Source: Fragilariopsis cylindrus CCMP1102
Lineage: Eukaryota; Bacillariophyta; Bacillariophyceae; Bacillariales; Bacillariaceae
DNA length: 64,000 nt
Direction: 5' to 3'
Assembly (NCBI GenBank): GCA_900095095.1
Contig: FMBT01000296.1
Coordinates: 670,904 to 734,903 of the forward strand
The notes under the pieces are model-generated. The model had not been told where the DNA came from. It saw only the letters and a list, made by a program, of their open reading frames with translations, and did not search any database. Both the position numbers and the translations under genes were made by a program. Within the stretch, counting starts at the first letter, position 1; every line of letters begins with the position of its first letter. Positions 1 through 12,017 of the stretch are shown one piece after another.

Positions 1-871
1 TTAAAATATTCAATATTTCTAAATAAGCGATAAAATTATTCGGAAATAAATTTGGACAAACAATTAATGTTGTACCAGGTGTATCTTTTAATCGTAAACA
101 TTCACCTAATACTGCGGCTAATATATCTGTTTGATTGGATCCTTGAATAACATCAATATTCAATTGATTTTTTAATAATGATTGTTCGGCAAAGGGACAT
201 AAATTATATTGAATTACAACATTTTCTAACCAATCTAATGTATCAATTGTAATTTGTTGTTCGTATTCAATTCTTTCCATTTCAATGTCGGTAGTACTTT
301 TATTATCATTTTTAGTTCGAGTAATAGTAGTAGTATCGAATTGTTTTAATATACGTTGACGTTGTTGTGATTGCGATTGTGATTGTGATTGTAATTGTGA
401 CGATTTCATTATTATCTTATTTTCGTCGTCATCGTCCTTATTATAATGTTTTACATGATGATCGATAATGTTGTTGCTATTAGTAATATCTCCGCTACTA
501 CTACTATACAGTCGAGTAGATGTCGACGTGTGTTGATGTATTTGCTGTCGTGGTGGCTGTTTTCGTTGTTGTTGTTGTCGTATGTGCTGCTGCTGCCGAT
601 AACGATGATTGGATGACAGAATAGTCGTAGTCTTTGATTGTGGTTGTGTATTAGTTACGAAAGCTGCTATCGTTCTACTACTACTACTACTACTACTACT
701 GTGACTACGACAAGCATTGCTACTGCTACAGCAAGATCTTATTATACTATTACTACGACTACCCGCCGCCATAATTGTGGTTGATGACTTTGTCAAAAAA
801 GATGATGAAATGAGAACCGTCCACATAATAACAATAATAAGAAGAATACTATTATTGCTATTACTGTACAT
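1..871 (-). CDS. DUF1415-family protein, partial (3' part lies outside the window)
   Basis: A frame is open on the minus strand from an ATG at 871 to the window edge (290 codons) with no stop; an in-frame TAA lies five codons upstream of the ATG. The first 30 residues contain a hydrophobic stretch (ILLIIVIMWTVLI), so a signal or transit peptide is likely. Residues of about 40-190 are low complexity (runs of Ser, Gln, Asp). The folded part begins near residue 200, where TLDWLENVVIQYNLCPFA matches the start of the DUF1415 domain (Trp, then Asn-Leu-Cys-Pro-Phe-Ala), followed by LIVCPNLFP near the edge. DUF1415 has no established biochemical role; I recognise the family but not a function. The remaining C-terminal part of the domain should lie to the left of the window. 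It is divergent from the next gene, leaving about 720 bp for two promoters. Confidence 0.75.
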   Translation of the reverse strand, partial: MYSNSNNSILLIIVIMWTVLISSSFLTKSSTTIMAAGSRSNSIIRSCCSSSNACRSHSSSSSSSSRTIAAFVTNTQPQSKTTTILSSNHRYRQQQHIRQQQQRKQPPRQQIHQHTSTSTRLYSSSSGDITNSNNIIDHHVKHYNKDDDDENKIIMKSSQLQSQSQSQSQQRQRILKQFDTTTITRTKNDNKSTTDIEMERIEYEQQITIDTLDWLENVVIQYNLCPFAEQSLLKNQLNIDVIQGSNQTDILAAVLGECLRLKDTPGTTLIVCPNLFPNNFIAYLEILNIL

Positions 872-1593
872 TTCTATACCGAATTAGCTTATTATTGTAC
901 GGACGAAAGTTGTTGTTGTTTTCGTTCTCTTTTTTATTTATTTCTTATTTCGTTAGAGTGGATCTTAGTAGTAGTACTTATCGCTAGCCTGCTCCGGCGA
1001 GGATCTTAGTATAATAGTAGTAGTAATAATTGTAGCAGACTGATTTTTTGATTTACCGTAATTTTAGTTCGTAATAAACCTGAAGTAAATCATGCCGATC
1101 GTGATGGGTGGCGGTGGTTGTCGATTGTACTAGCGGTTGATTGAGTCGTTCACACGACTCGACTCAGTCGAGTAAAATCAATTTCAATTTTTCTTCATTT
1201 TCAGGCGTGGCTTTATTTTACGCGGACGATAAAAAATATTGTTTTTGTTCACTGGATAAAATGTATTTTAACACGGCGGACGATAAAAAAAAATTGTTTG
1301 TGTTGAGTCGATGCTGCTGCCTATAAAAGCTAAATCATGTCCAAACAAAGGACAGACTATTTGTTTTTCGAGTTTTCAGTTGTATCCGTTTCATCGTTGA
1401 TGATTGAATTTTTTCCTGAGGAAGTAAGTTACAGTAGCCAGTAAATAATGTTCTCGTGTCTCGTTTGTCAATTTCGGAATCTCATCATTGGCATCGTAGT
1501 AATGCGTACACGTATCTTTATGAACGATTTAATATTATTTATTGCCGCAAGCATATAGTATAACCCCCCTTCTTGAATTGAATCAAATAGTAG
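872..1593. other. Intergenic, divergent promoter region
   Basis: No credible coding sequence. It contains clustered GACTCGAGT-like words around 1140-1170. Near 1326-1342 the sequence aaagctaaatcatgtcc resembles the end of the dispersed repeat family described at 6835-8792, so a small repeat relic may sit here. The 61-codon frame at 1141-1326 starts at TTG and is judged spurious. Confidence 0.4.
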
Positions 1594-2779
1594 ATGATGT
1601 CGTCATTAGCTTTGAACACCACCCCCACGCTTAAGTCGTATACACCGGATCTCGAAGTAATCGTTGGTGATGGTGATGCCGAAAATGAAAAGAAATCATT
1701 TATGTACCATGGAGCAATTTTGGCTAATGCAAGTGAATACATCGATACAATGTTATCATTGCCAATGAAGGAACAACAAACACGTTCAATATCTTTTCCT
1801 GATATACAACCAGAGGAATGGTTACAATGGACACAGTACGTATTAGTACCAGCAGCAGCTGTCGAATTTAATTTATTCCATATTGATGATGTCGATAATA
1901 ATAAAAACGCGATTAATATTATACAATTTTATGACAAATACGAATTCCGTAGTGGTATTAATTTGATCGATTCTAAATTGTCTGAAAAAAATGGAAAGAG
2001 CTTACCTCAGGCTATCATGGACAGGCGGCTTCTGATTACTCATCTTATGAATTAGTAATTGAACTGATGTTGAGGATATGCAAAGATGAAATTGACTTGC
2101 CATTATCTAAAAGGCTCATCCCCAAAGTTATCGCATCTATTAATTATCTTGAATTTAAATCGCTATTGTTGGAACAATCAGAAGCCAACATAAATGTTAT
2201 TCTACAATATTCATTCCAAACTGACGCAGAAACGACGCAATCAAGAACCTTAGTTGGATTGGTGGATCTTGTAAAAGGTGTAACCATTCGTCCTAGATCT
2301 TTGGAAGAAATGAAATTAATAGTTCAAGAAGAATCGTTTGTATCTACATTAAAAAGAAAAATCCATGACATTGGCCACAGTGAGGAGTTGTTGAGATTTT
2401 TCGAGAATTAAGCCTGGTAAAATTTATGTGGGTGGGGGGGGGGGGGGGGGGGAATGATGACAATGTGATGAATGGTGAATATACTTCAACCCGGCAACAT
2501 AGTTGTATTAAGCTTGGTGTAATAGATAGATGGTACGTGATGCATCATCGGGATGGTCGGCATTTTATCGTCCAATCAATGGATGGACTAGGTGCAACAT
2601 GGACGATTTCTTCTTTCAAAATATCTGAGAGTGATTCAAATATTTGTCTATACAAGTGGCATAAAGGGGGAAAGATAACTTCTCTTCTCCCTCCAAAGTA
2701 TGGCTGGGAAGATGCTGTTGTGAAAAGTGAGAGTGAGAGCATGTTTGATTTGCACCTTGATTCTCCTTTTTGGGGTTGA
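1594..2779 (+). pseudogene. BTB/POZ-domain gene split over three frames
   Basis: Frame 1 from an ATG at 1594 reads about 130 residues typical of diatom BTB/POZ proteins: DLEVIVGDG, then FMYHGAILANASEYIDTML, ISFPDIQPEEW and FYDKYEF. BTB domains mediate protein-protein contacts and often recruit Cullin-3 ligases. After an A7 run near 1984-1990 the sensible reading moves to frame 3 (ASDYSSYELVIELMLRICKD, ending at 2411). A third block in frame 2 (2455-2779, with VMNGEY, DRWYVMHH and LLPPKYGW) resembles the C-terminal domain seen after BTB in diatom proteins, and begins right after a G19 run. Two frame changes and an in-frame stop argue for a decayed gene. Alternatives are homopolymer sequencing errors or an intron I did not recognise; no GT-AG pair restores all frames. 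The BTB call is fairly sure, the pseudogene status less so. Confidence 0.6.
2434..2452 (+). repeat. Poly-G tract of 19 bases
   Basis: An uninterrupted run of 19 G, between the second and third coding blocks of the BTB relic. Such tracts are unstable and hard to sequence, so length and frame here should be distrusted. Confidence 0.9.
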
Positions 2780-3935
2780 TAGTAAGGACCAAGCCAAGAG
2801 TATTGAGATTAATTATTTAATTACATAGCAAATTCGTGTTACTTTTCTTTCATTTTTATCTTGCGATTTACTGTATACCGGTATGCTTGTAATATATTGG
2901 ATATAAATGGTACGGTACAAGTAGTAGTAGACACAAAACATTAATATAATGTAATGTAATATCTAATTTATACTAGCTCTTACTAATACATACTTGCGTA
3001 TGGTATTTGTCGAGAGACGAGATGCTGACACTATAAGATACTTTGAGTTATAGTCTAGTCTAGTCATGTCTGTTCTCGTGAGTGAGTGAGTGAGTGAGTG
3101 AGTCTCAGGAAATATTGCGACACGCTCTACCTAATTTGTTCTTGTTTAGATAATTTCATAGTTTTTCTTCAAATTTCGACGACAACAACCACAGGCAAAT
3201 AGAAACAAATGAAGACAATTTTCGGTGCAAGACTTGTGTTTATAGCAGCCTGTTCGGCGGCGCCGGGAGAAGAAACAACTAGGTTCGTCATATCGACGTC
3301 TCCAGAGTTGTCATCGGCGAAGCCAGAAATAGGCGATAGATTTCCATCGGACAAAGGTCAAACGATGAGCAGGAGAAGTGGCTATCAGGCATGGAGCAAA
3401 AGAAGCTATTGCTACAGGAGGAGCAGAGGGGTAGAAGTAAACTTGCTATGTTGACAAGAAGCAACTTGAAAGTATTCAACTCTAATAATTCATGTAAGAA
3501 GCACCATAAGTGATGGTGACGCAGCGAATGATATGAATATGATTTCAGTGCTTTGGGTCCGTTTCTCTACGTAATTATTGTTAGTGGTTGAGGGAGACAG
3601 CAATACGATATATTGAATACAATCCTACTGCCTTCTGCGGTATTGTACAGTTGTACCTGATAGTATTCACTCGTATTCGTTCACTGAAGGCAAACGTCTT
3701 GCCAAGTCAACACCAGCATAATCATATCCACAATAGAAAAATGGAGGTAGATCTGTTATATAACTACTATAAAATTTTAATATCGTACATTAGATATTAT
3801 ATACTATGTGCTGTACAAGTGTTTACGTGTTATCGTATGTGATGGGCGTCAATTGAATTATATGTGGAACAAGATTCCTCGATGTATTCACTATGTTATT
3901 TTTATCCATCCTTCTTTTTAATATTTTCCTTCTTT
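2780..3935. other. Mostly intergenic, weak coding signals at 3169-3515
   Basis: A GTGA tetranucleotide repeat lies at 3078-3103. Around 3170-3515 both strands carry moderately protein-like frames: the plus strand reads DEQEKWLSGMEQKKLLLQEE (about 3358-3417) without a good start, and the minus strand reads SPISGFADDNSGDVDM. I cannot decide whether a small gene, an exon or a relic is present. The rest holds nothing recognisable. Confidence 0.3.
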
Positions 3936-6441
3936 TTAATATTCCCGAATCATTGTCTTTACCTTTGAAATCATAACGTAATTTATTAGGTCGACTACGT
4001 TAACTCTGACGTTGATATCGTCTTTACTATCGAAAGGACTATCAATGTCAAGTACCGAAAACAGTGTTGAAAGGTCGGTGTCGCTTAGTTCGGGCTTGCC
4101 GAGATAGTTTAGGGCTGCGTTTAGCTCTCGGATATAGATACATTCCCTCTGCTCTGAATTGACAAAATCTACGAACTTTGATATTTTCTTTCGTATTCCT
4201 TTCAATTCTACCGAAAGCAGACAGAATTTAACCCATTCTTGTGGCCCGATACTGCCATCTTTCTCTATATCCTAGAAGTGTGTATTATAATATGTAAAAT
4301 AAAACAAAAAGCAATCTAGTAAGTAGCCGATATCAATCGATGCTATTGCGAAAGCGGAGAGCGGTATCTCTTACCATAATTCTTAAAACAAGAGTGATAA
4401 AACGGATACCACGTCTGCTGTGTAAACCATTCTCCTGTAGCACGTATTGAAATGTTTCAATAGACATTGATCCACTCTCGGCGGTATCAATTGCCTCAAA
4501 GATTCTAGGTGCTGCATCCAATACCCATTTAGGATCGTTTCGTTGGTTCTTGTTAGAGACAATTTTCCTTCTTGAAAAGAAATTACCGGTAATAAACCTT
4601 TGTTTTGAAAGTCCACAATCCGAAGCAGATTCACAAGTCGCTTTGGTTACGACTTCTGTGTCGGTCTCGAGTGTTTCCTCGTCACTTAAGTTATTTACGC
4701 TATTTAAGTTGGAGCGATGCCTAGTTTCTTCTAGTTCGTCTTTGATGCGTACATCTCCAAAGTGTTTCTGGAGGAAATCATGTGCGTTGTCGGGGTAGAG
4801 AGCGTCCTTGAGAAGGTAAAATCCTTCGTGCAAACAGCGGACTTTTTTGAGATGATCCTCTGGAACGGTTATGCTGGAAAGTGGTACCGCGATCAGAGAT
4901 GAGGTTCCCTGAATGACGATGAAGGGCATGGCGGCAAAACAAAAGGGTAGCGTCATAAAAGGTATTCCATATGGCTGTAATAATGTAGTAAGTGATTGCT
5001 GTAATATGACCGTCATGGACCCAGCTAGTATTGACACAGTAAATACAGTTCTTGATGGTGTGTAGAACATGAACATCGCGATCACCGTTAGACACGAGTT
5101 GAACCCAAACAGTCCACTTTCGACTTGTGCACATGGTACTCCAATCATCACACCAACAGCAGAACCAATAATAGATCCAAAGAGTGCTCCCATGGCACTG
5201 ATACGAGAGCATATTGATATTCCTGTTAGTACTAATGCACCAGAGACAATATTGTCGGCGAGAAAAATCTGGCCTATACCTCGGATACAACCTGCAAAGA
5301 ATCCTTGAATCGTAATCGTAACGTCGAAATCCAGATCCACACCGCTTTCATTATGTACACCTACTACTGCTGTCTTGACTCTTTCCATGTTAACGGTGGC
5401 TAGCATATATATTACGACGCTTACGTTGAAAGGAAGGGTAAAAGGTGGCGTTTTGTATGGGTGTAACAATTTACCCATAAAGACAAACAAGATCGAAGAA
5501 AAGCATGAAAATACAATAGTTGAAATAAGTATTGCTGGAGAGAAGCCTCGATATTTTTCTTCGTCGGGATTGTCGAACGTTGCTATTGCGAGACCGCACA
5601 GAACGCTATTGTATCCGAATAGACCAGATCTTTTGAGTCCTTTTTCAAAACCCAGCAGATATGCAATTATTGTACCTGACACAGTACCAATAACACCATG
5701 TACTGCTACTCGGTCTGATTGAATGAAGAGAGCGATCAAAATGAACAGCCCAGTTATTGGATTATTTTGAAAGACAACTATAGATGTGGTTGTTAGATAA
5801 CGTAAACATGAAGCATTCATAAATTGAAAAACTCAGGTGTACGATTCTCCTGATTAATACTAACCTTGTCCGATACCACGTAAGCATAATTCAACAAACA
5901 CAAAGAACTCTGGAAATGGTACTCGCTTCATAATAAACTCTTGAGACCATGGGATTGTTCCATTTGATAATTTGATAACCTTGTAGATATGATCCAAGAA
6001 GGAGAATGAAGACTTGTCCATCTCCTGTTCCTTCTCATTCGAATTTACATGATGACGTTCAAAGTAAATCGAAAATAGACGTGCAATACTGTCTTTGATT
6101 TTATTATCAAGATTTTTCACCACGTTGACATCGGCTCCCTCTTCGATGCTGTAAATATCATGAATGTCATCATCATCGTCATCATCATCCCGATCGTATC
6201 CGAGCTGCTCGTGGTAGTGCGAAAAAACAGTGCTGTGTTGACGAGTTCGAGATGATTGTTCGGGAACCTCTTTCCTTCGATTCAGATGAGTTGTTGAAAT
6301 TACTGACGCATCAGGTTCTTGGGAATACGACAATTTTCTCGCATGCTTTCCACTTGCAAGTTCATATGTTTTCCAAACTCGGACCTCTTCGACGGGCATG
6401 GTAGGTAAATTAGAAAGTAAGTCGTACAGGATCGAATACAT
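3936..6441 (-). CDS. Urea transporter (UT/SLC14-type) with C-terminal EF-hand region
   Basis: Three exons fit: 6441-5865, 5777-4375 and 4271-3936 (771 residues). Introns are 87 bp (5864-5778) and 103 bp (4374-4272), both GT-AG. The first join restores the family motif GIGQVVFQNNP, which is good evidence for that splice. Residues of about 180-520 form the UT-type channel: ten or so hydrophobic segments, with the pseudo-twofold repeat visible as LFGYNSVLCGLA and LFGFNSCLTVIAM, plus two Thr-Leu-Pro-Phe motifs. UT proteins form a passive urea pore in membranes. The N-terminal 180 residues are mostly unique and include an Asp8 run. The C-terminal 150 residues hold a canonical EF-hand loop, DIEKDGSIGPQE, created exactly at the second splice, flanked by two degenerate ones (DTAESGSMSIET; DIDSPFDSKDD). 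Calcium control of urea flux is an inference. Earlier 5' exons cannot be excluded. Confidence 0.85.
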
Positions 6442-6834
6442 GTGTGGAAATGAAGAAAATGAATACTTTTGTATCCGTTATTTGTTGTGCATTTATTGTG
6501 TGTTTGATATTTTAGCGAGAATACATCGTGGAATCCAAATATATACTGTATTTATTTTAACAGTGTCACTTCTATTAATTCGTTCATGCGTGGACCAATG
6601 CAGTAATTGAGTCAAACCGTCGCTTCAACATCGAATACTACCGGCACATAACAAATTGATACAAAGTTCACTAGTGCCACTTCTATTAAGACTGAGTCGC
6701 GTTTTTGCCATCCATGATCTCTTTCTACCATTTTTTTGACAACTGTCGTGAAACTCCAATTTTTTTGATGTTTTCTTTTTTTAGTCCTATTCTTTCTCCG
6801 GAAGATTGCTTCGCTTTTTTAAAACTTTAAGTAC
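6442..6834. other. Intergenic, nothing recognised
   Basis: Upstream region of the urea-transporter gene. AT-rich, no coding frame or RNA structure that I can support. Confidence 0.4.
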
Positions 6835-8792
6835 GGCAACACATTAGCTTTTCTATTTGGGGGTTTTCGTGAGAAATAGTGTTTCTAATTAACTATTTTT
6901 TAAATCAAAAAAAAGGGAAACTGGTTATTATTATAATCCCCCAAAAGTTAGCATAGAGGCGAGGGGGCTCCAAATAAAATATATTTGGGACACAAAAATA
7001 TATTGGGGACAAAATAGCCCAAAATGAATTCTCTATATAAAAACTAAATCATACCCAAAATTTTACTAGTATTTGTTAGTGTAGTATATAATAACAACTT
7101 GAGCATCAAGTATATACACCTAAGAAGTCATTTTTTTGGAAAATAAAATATTAAGTTTACAATTGACCTATTGGATGGAGAATTCTTATATTCCTTATTC
7201 TGGTAAGCTAACTGGTATCTCATAACGTAGGCTCACACACAGCACACATTTTAGAGATTTAAAATGTATGTGTACACACAGCAAAATATCTTATTTGAAA
7301 GGGTTGCAGAGGTCAATATCTTCTGGGTCGGGTGCACTAGCATCCACATAGTATACTGGAACATTGTAGTTGCCTCCTACCACTTTTTTGTTCCTATGGT
7401 TGTTGATTAAATTACAATCCGCTGTTGTGGAAGGTACACAAAAATAACATGATTTTTTATGAACAAAATGAACCACAAAGTAACTTTTTTACAAGGGTTG
7501 CAGAGGACAACATCAGATGGGTCAGGTGCACAAGCATCCACATAATGTACTAGAACAATGAGTTTGCCTCCTACCATCCCTAGTGGTTCATCATCCCTTG
7601 ACTAAAGTAATTCTGACTGGTATCATTTTTATCTCACAAAATTTCCAGTGTAGTTAGGTTATTGGAATATTAAACAACTTTGAGTAATAAGATGAATAAC
7701 TTCTCCTTAGGTTCTAAAACTAGCATGGTGCACCAAAATACCACCCAGTCATCCATCCTATAACCATAGGGGATGAATCAAGGGTCATGATCCCTTATAC
7801 ATACCTTATTCTTGTCTCCAGAACACAAACATTGCATTTTGGCCAACATGCCATGCCCAAAAGTAGCATTCAGAAATAGGCTGCCACAACATCAAAAAAG
7901 GAATTTGACCATGGTTTCAACACCCAAATACCTTCCACATATGCATATGGTCAAAATTCACCAACAATACCTGGAACAGTTGCCATATTGGTGGTGTGGT
8001 GGGGCGGGGAACAATATAATAGACATAAAATGGCCCAAAATGCACAGGTTGCAAAAATATTTGAGACGCTACCGCACCCATTTAGGTATGCTGAGTCCCA
8101 AATAAAATAGCTAGGCATCGAGTAAATTCATAAAGATGTTGGATTGTATCATTGAATTTTGTAATCATACATATATTTGGGGTGTCAAGGGGCAAAACCC
8201 ACCTCTATTAAAACACACACTTTCTTTAAGTGCCAAGTGTGCGTGTAATCAAGGCCATGATGCACCATCAATACAGACCTAATAACCTTGAGAGATTGTA
8301 TGGAGCTCAGCATTATACCTATGGGTACAAGGTACAACTAGTGCTTAGGGCTCTAGGGAGGTTAGAAAGGTGTCAGGGCGTGGTAAGCCCCCAAAAGGGT
8401 CATTTAGGCCCCAAAACAGGTTCCCCCTTTAGCGCCCACATCAGCATGGTCCTGCCCATAGCTTGCCAAGTTTATATTCCCTTTGGTATATATGGGTAAC
8501 TCCATGTGCTTACTTTGGGACAATTCATCTGTTTGAGTGTGTACTAGGTCACATACCCCCCTAAATGGGCAATTTTCCCATGTCCTAGGCTGCATCACAC
8601 CCTTTACCACCTTCCAGTGTGAAGAACACATACCTAGCGCCCCAAAGTCCCGTTCAGGTATCCACCCTATGCATATTAAGCTCAGATTATAACATCTGAT
8701 AGGGACTTTATACATGCTAGGATGGGTTAGAGTGCCAGAAAGTGGAGTGGTACAGGTAGCAAGTACCACAGGACATGATTTAGTTTTTCCAT
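6835..8792 (+). repeat. Dispersed repeat family, copy A
   Basis: Similar over most of its length to 47818-50608 (copy C) and to the reverse strand of 31559-34015 (copy B); the part around 7039-7290 also matches 62582-62800 (copy D). Shared landmarks are a TTTGGGGGTTTTCG start, the block around TTTAGCATCAAGTATATACACC, and the end CCACAGGACATGATTTAG. A perfect 14-bp inverted repeat, AAAAACTAAATCAT at 7039-7052 and its complement at 8775-8788, brackets 1750 bp and could be the termini of a non-autonomous DNA transposon. Minus-strand fragments (for example KVNMRDHDPWFIPYGYEMDD in copy C) align between copies A and C but carry stops, so an old coding region is possible. No intact transposase is present. 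Copy A lacks the segment of about 600 bp that copies C and D share. Confidence 0.7.
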
Positions 8793-9612
8793 TTCGCGCA
8801 CCAAAAAACACACTTTAAGAGTATATATTGTCTGTAAATTTGTTCCTTTCCAATTGTGAACAAGCATCGCGCACCGTACATGATTGGTATTGCAGTCGAG
8901 ATGATAGTTAATTATTTTGGATTCCTGAATTAACACTTATTTTAATCCATTTGTTTGCATTCCGATTAGCCATATGTTTCACTTTGGTATAATTCACAAT
9001 CCTTGTTGGCCAAATCACATCTAAAAAAATTTCTAAAGTATGATTATGACTCGACTCGACTCATAAAAACAAGACAAGACAAGACATATCAATCCAGAAC
9101 AGAGTCGAAAATGATTCGATTCCTTTTCAGAATGCTCCAATACATGCACACACATATGTATGATAGAATCACACGGTGAATTATAGTACTCCTCATACTG
9201 TACGTGAACGGAATGGAATACAGTATGGAGAGTTTCGAAAAATGTATTCCTACTAATATTAGTAGTCGTAATAGAGCTAGCTAGCTAATTTTTTTTAATC
9301 AATATTACTAAAGAAGCGATAGGACCTACATCATATAATATTACTGCAGGACTACATCATATTACTGTAACCAAAGTAAAGCCATTGTACTGTTATACAG
9401 TGTTATACAGTGTTATACAGTAGTACTGTACTGTACTGCACTGTAGTCATGATCGTTACGATTGACTGACTGACTTGACTGACTGACTGACTTGACTGAC
9501 TAACGGAAGACATTTCGAAAAATGATTACTAATTTTTTCTTCTTTTTTTTTTCTTCGTTGTTGTCAACCTGGCATTCAATAACTAACTAACTAACTAACT
9601 AAACTAACTAAC
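8793..9612. other. Intergenic with simple tandem repeats
   Basis: Holds TGTTATACAG repeated three times (about 9391-9420), ACTGTACTGTACTG words, GACTGACT repeats (9463-9500) and AACTAACT repeats (9581-9612). No gene seen. Confidence 0.5.
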
Positions 9613-10640
9613 TTAACTCCATTTTTGTTTACGCTTATCGGCACGACGTTTTCTTTTTTCTGTCAGTATTGGATCCACTTCCTTATTATTATCCTCCTTA
9701 TTATCCTTATTTTTATTATTATTATTCATGATTGCTGCTGTGGATGGATAGAATGTCGAATATAATTGATAGACACCGATGATTGGTACACCCAGTATGG
9801 TAATATAAAACCAACGTGGACTATGTAATACCGATAAGAATTGTGTTCCAATCGTTGCAACGAATAAATCTAAATTCGATCCACCCGCTAAATCTTTTTT
9901 ATTTTTCTTATTAGTGGCAGTAGTTGCTGGAATGGCACATGATTCTAGTATACCCATATAACTATAGGCTTGTAATAACCATGTAATTACCATACCAAAT
10001 AGACCAAATTTTGTACCGTCATATGGTATAGAATCGGAGGTACCGAACATTACTACAACATATAATATATTAGATAGTACTAATATTGGTATGTAAATTT
10101 TGGCTGTTGCTTGTTTGGCTGTGTATGTGTTTGTGTTTGTTTGTCATGTGAGTTGTGTTTGCGTTTTGTTTTGTACAGTAGTTAGTGGATCGAACAAATA
10201 AAAAATAATATATGAAAAAAAAAGTAAGAAGAACAATTAAATGTTGTTATTGATACATTATTGGGAAACGAAGACGACGACGAAGAAGACGACGACGACG
10301 ACGTCCGCAATAAACAGCATTGCCTACCATGTCGTGCCTCAAGTCAAGTCAAGTGAAAACGATCAAAAAAGACTACCGTACTTGAACTGTACTGTACTAG
10401 AACTACAATGCATTACTGTACCACTATAATTAATGCTGATCGAATAAGTTAGTTCGTTAGTTCGTTAGTTGCATTGCATTGCATTGCATTGCATTGTATT
10501 GCATCGACTATTAGCTGTGTGTGACGAACAATGACGACGAACGAACGATCGATCAATGAAAAGTAAATTCACAATAATTCACAATCAAAAGATGCATACT
10601 ACGTACCTGCCGCCGCTTTCTTTGCTGCTGCTCCTGCCAT
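9613..10640 (-). CDS. TMEM208/SND2-like ER membrane protein (DUF788)
   Basis: Two exons: 10640-10607 (ATG plus 11 codons, donor GGTACGT) and 10118-9613, joined across a 488-bp GT-AG intron (10606-10119); the product has 179 residues. The 34-nt first exon codes MAGAAAKKAAA, a short basic start typical of this family. Hydrophobic segments follow (ILVLSNILYVVVMFG; FGLFGMVITWLLQAYSYMG; FYITILGVPIIGVYQLY), then a strongly basic tail, EKRKRRADKRKQK, which matches the conserved C-terminus of TMEM208/SND2. Length and order of parts agree with the family (about 170-180 residues). Members reside in the ER membrane and take part in SRP-independent targeting of tail or central hydrophobic segments. The long intron is filled with low-complexity DNA (GAC triplets, TTGCA pentamers). 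Confidence 0.8.
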
Positions 10641-12017
10641 TATTAATAATTATATAATAATTGTATAATATGATCCTAGTAGCTGTTACCACTGTATTAC
10701 TGTGTGGCGTTTTTCCTCTATTTTCTTCTTAGTAGGACAAGACGAGTTGAACGAGCAAATACCTGGGCTGAGCAAAGAAATAAGATAATGATGATGATGA
10801 TACAGTAATGATGTACAGTAAGTAAATTTAAATAAAATAGAGAGCTTTTGAAGAGAGTAAAGTAAAGTAAAGTCAGTCGAGAAGCCAAGTCGTCAGTTTT
10901 TGAGTTTAGTCGTTTGAGTCGAAACAATTACTCAGTCGAACTAGCTGCCTTCAAACATCATATCATTTTTTCAAACGTGACTTAAAATCATGTTTCATTC
11001 GACTCAGTCGACTGAATCTCCAAGTAGATTATTAGGTATTACAGTATGTGTATGATTTCGCCGATATCTTGCGCGCATAAAGAAATAAAAGATTTCCTTC
11101 ATGCATGATTGTACAGTCTACAGGGAACACAGCTTCTTTGTTAGATTCTCTTGTTTGAGCCCTTCTCGTTACGAATTTTTATTTACGGGGCGTAAGGTGT
11201 CAGTCAGCTTATAATTTCATGTGCTTCTCCGTTGTTCGTAAACGCGTGACATGAACGTGCCTGTGCCCTAAACGAAAGAAATGAAAAAGTCAAGGTTACT
11301 TAGCAATTTTAGGTATACATTTATAGCTAAATTAACGTTTCATTAACTTCCCACATAAAATCACTATCAAATTAATGTCGAAACAAATAAATCACAGTTT
11401 TCATGTCTCATTATTGTTTTCTTTTGTGAGCCTCTACACGATAAAAGATAAAAGGATACTTTTACTTCGCGTACACTTGCACACTAATTACACATACGTA
11501 CACAATAAAACATCAACCATGACAGACATGTGTCAACAAAGAACAAGAAAGAAAGGCAAGACTCAGCTCACTTCAAGAACTTTACTATGAGGTCAAACGC
11601 TTTTGGACCTCACCTCTCTTCGACGAAATTACAAACGCCTTGCAATACTGTAGTCAACAAGAACAAAAGACTCGGAAGGCAGAATTCTCTCAAGAATTTT
11701 ACTACTAGTAGTATGTGTCAAACGTTTTTGGACCTCACCTCTTCCACGAAATTTTCAAAAGATCGCCTGTTAAAATTTTCTACTCAACGTAACAAAAGTA
11801 CATATTCAACGTGTGTAACACCTTTTTTGTCTCATCTTATTTCGCTTTATTGAATCGAATGTAATTGAATCTCGCCTTTAACTTATACATCCTATCTTAT
11901 CGTATCGATTGAACTGAACTGAACTGAACTGAACTGAATTGAACCGAATTGAATTGAATTGAATTGAATTGATCTCAAGCTAGCTTCGCCGTACTATTCA
12001 TACATTCATACATCATT
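10641..12017. other. Intergenic, upstream region of the secreted cluster
   Basis: Holds (GAACT)n/(GAATT)n pentamer repeats at 11908-11970, within 110 bp of the next start codon. The segment of about 11091-11410 has a recognisable second copy at 15763-16060 upstream of the second paralog (shared: gatttcctt, gcgtgacatgaacg, ggttacttagca, attaacttcccacataaaat). The frames at 11375-11853 look non-coding. Confidence 0.5.

Noticed and set aside
3588-3842. 84-codon plus frame
   Set aside because: Begins at a non-ATG codon and has no protein-like pattern.
8404-8811. Minus-strand 135-codon frame in copy A
   Set aside because: The equivalent frame in copy C is interrupted; it is repeat DNA without a recognised domain.
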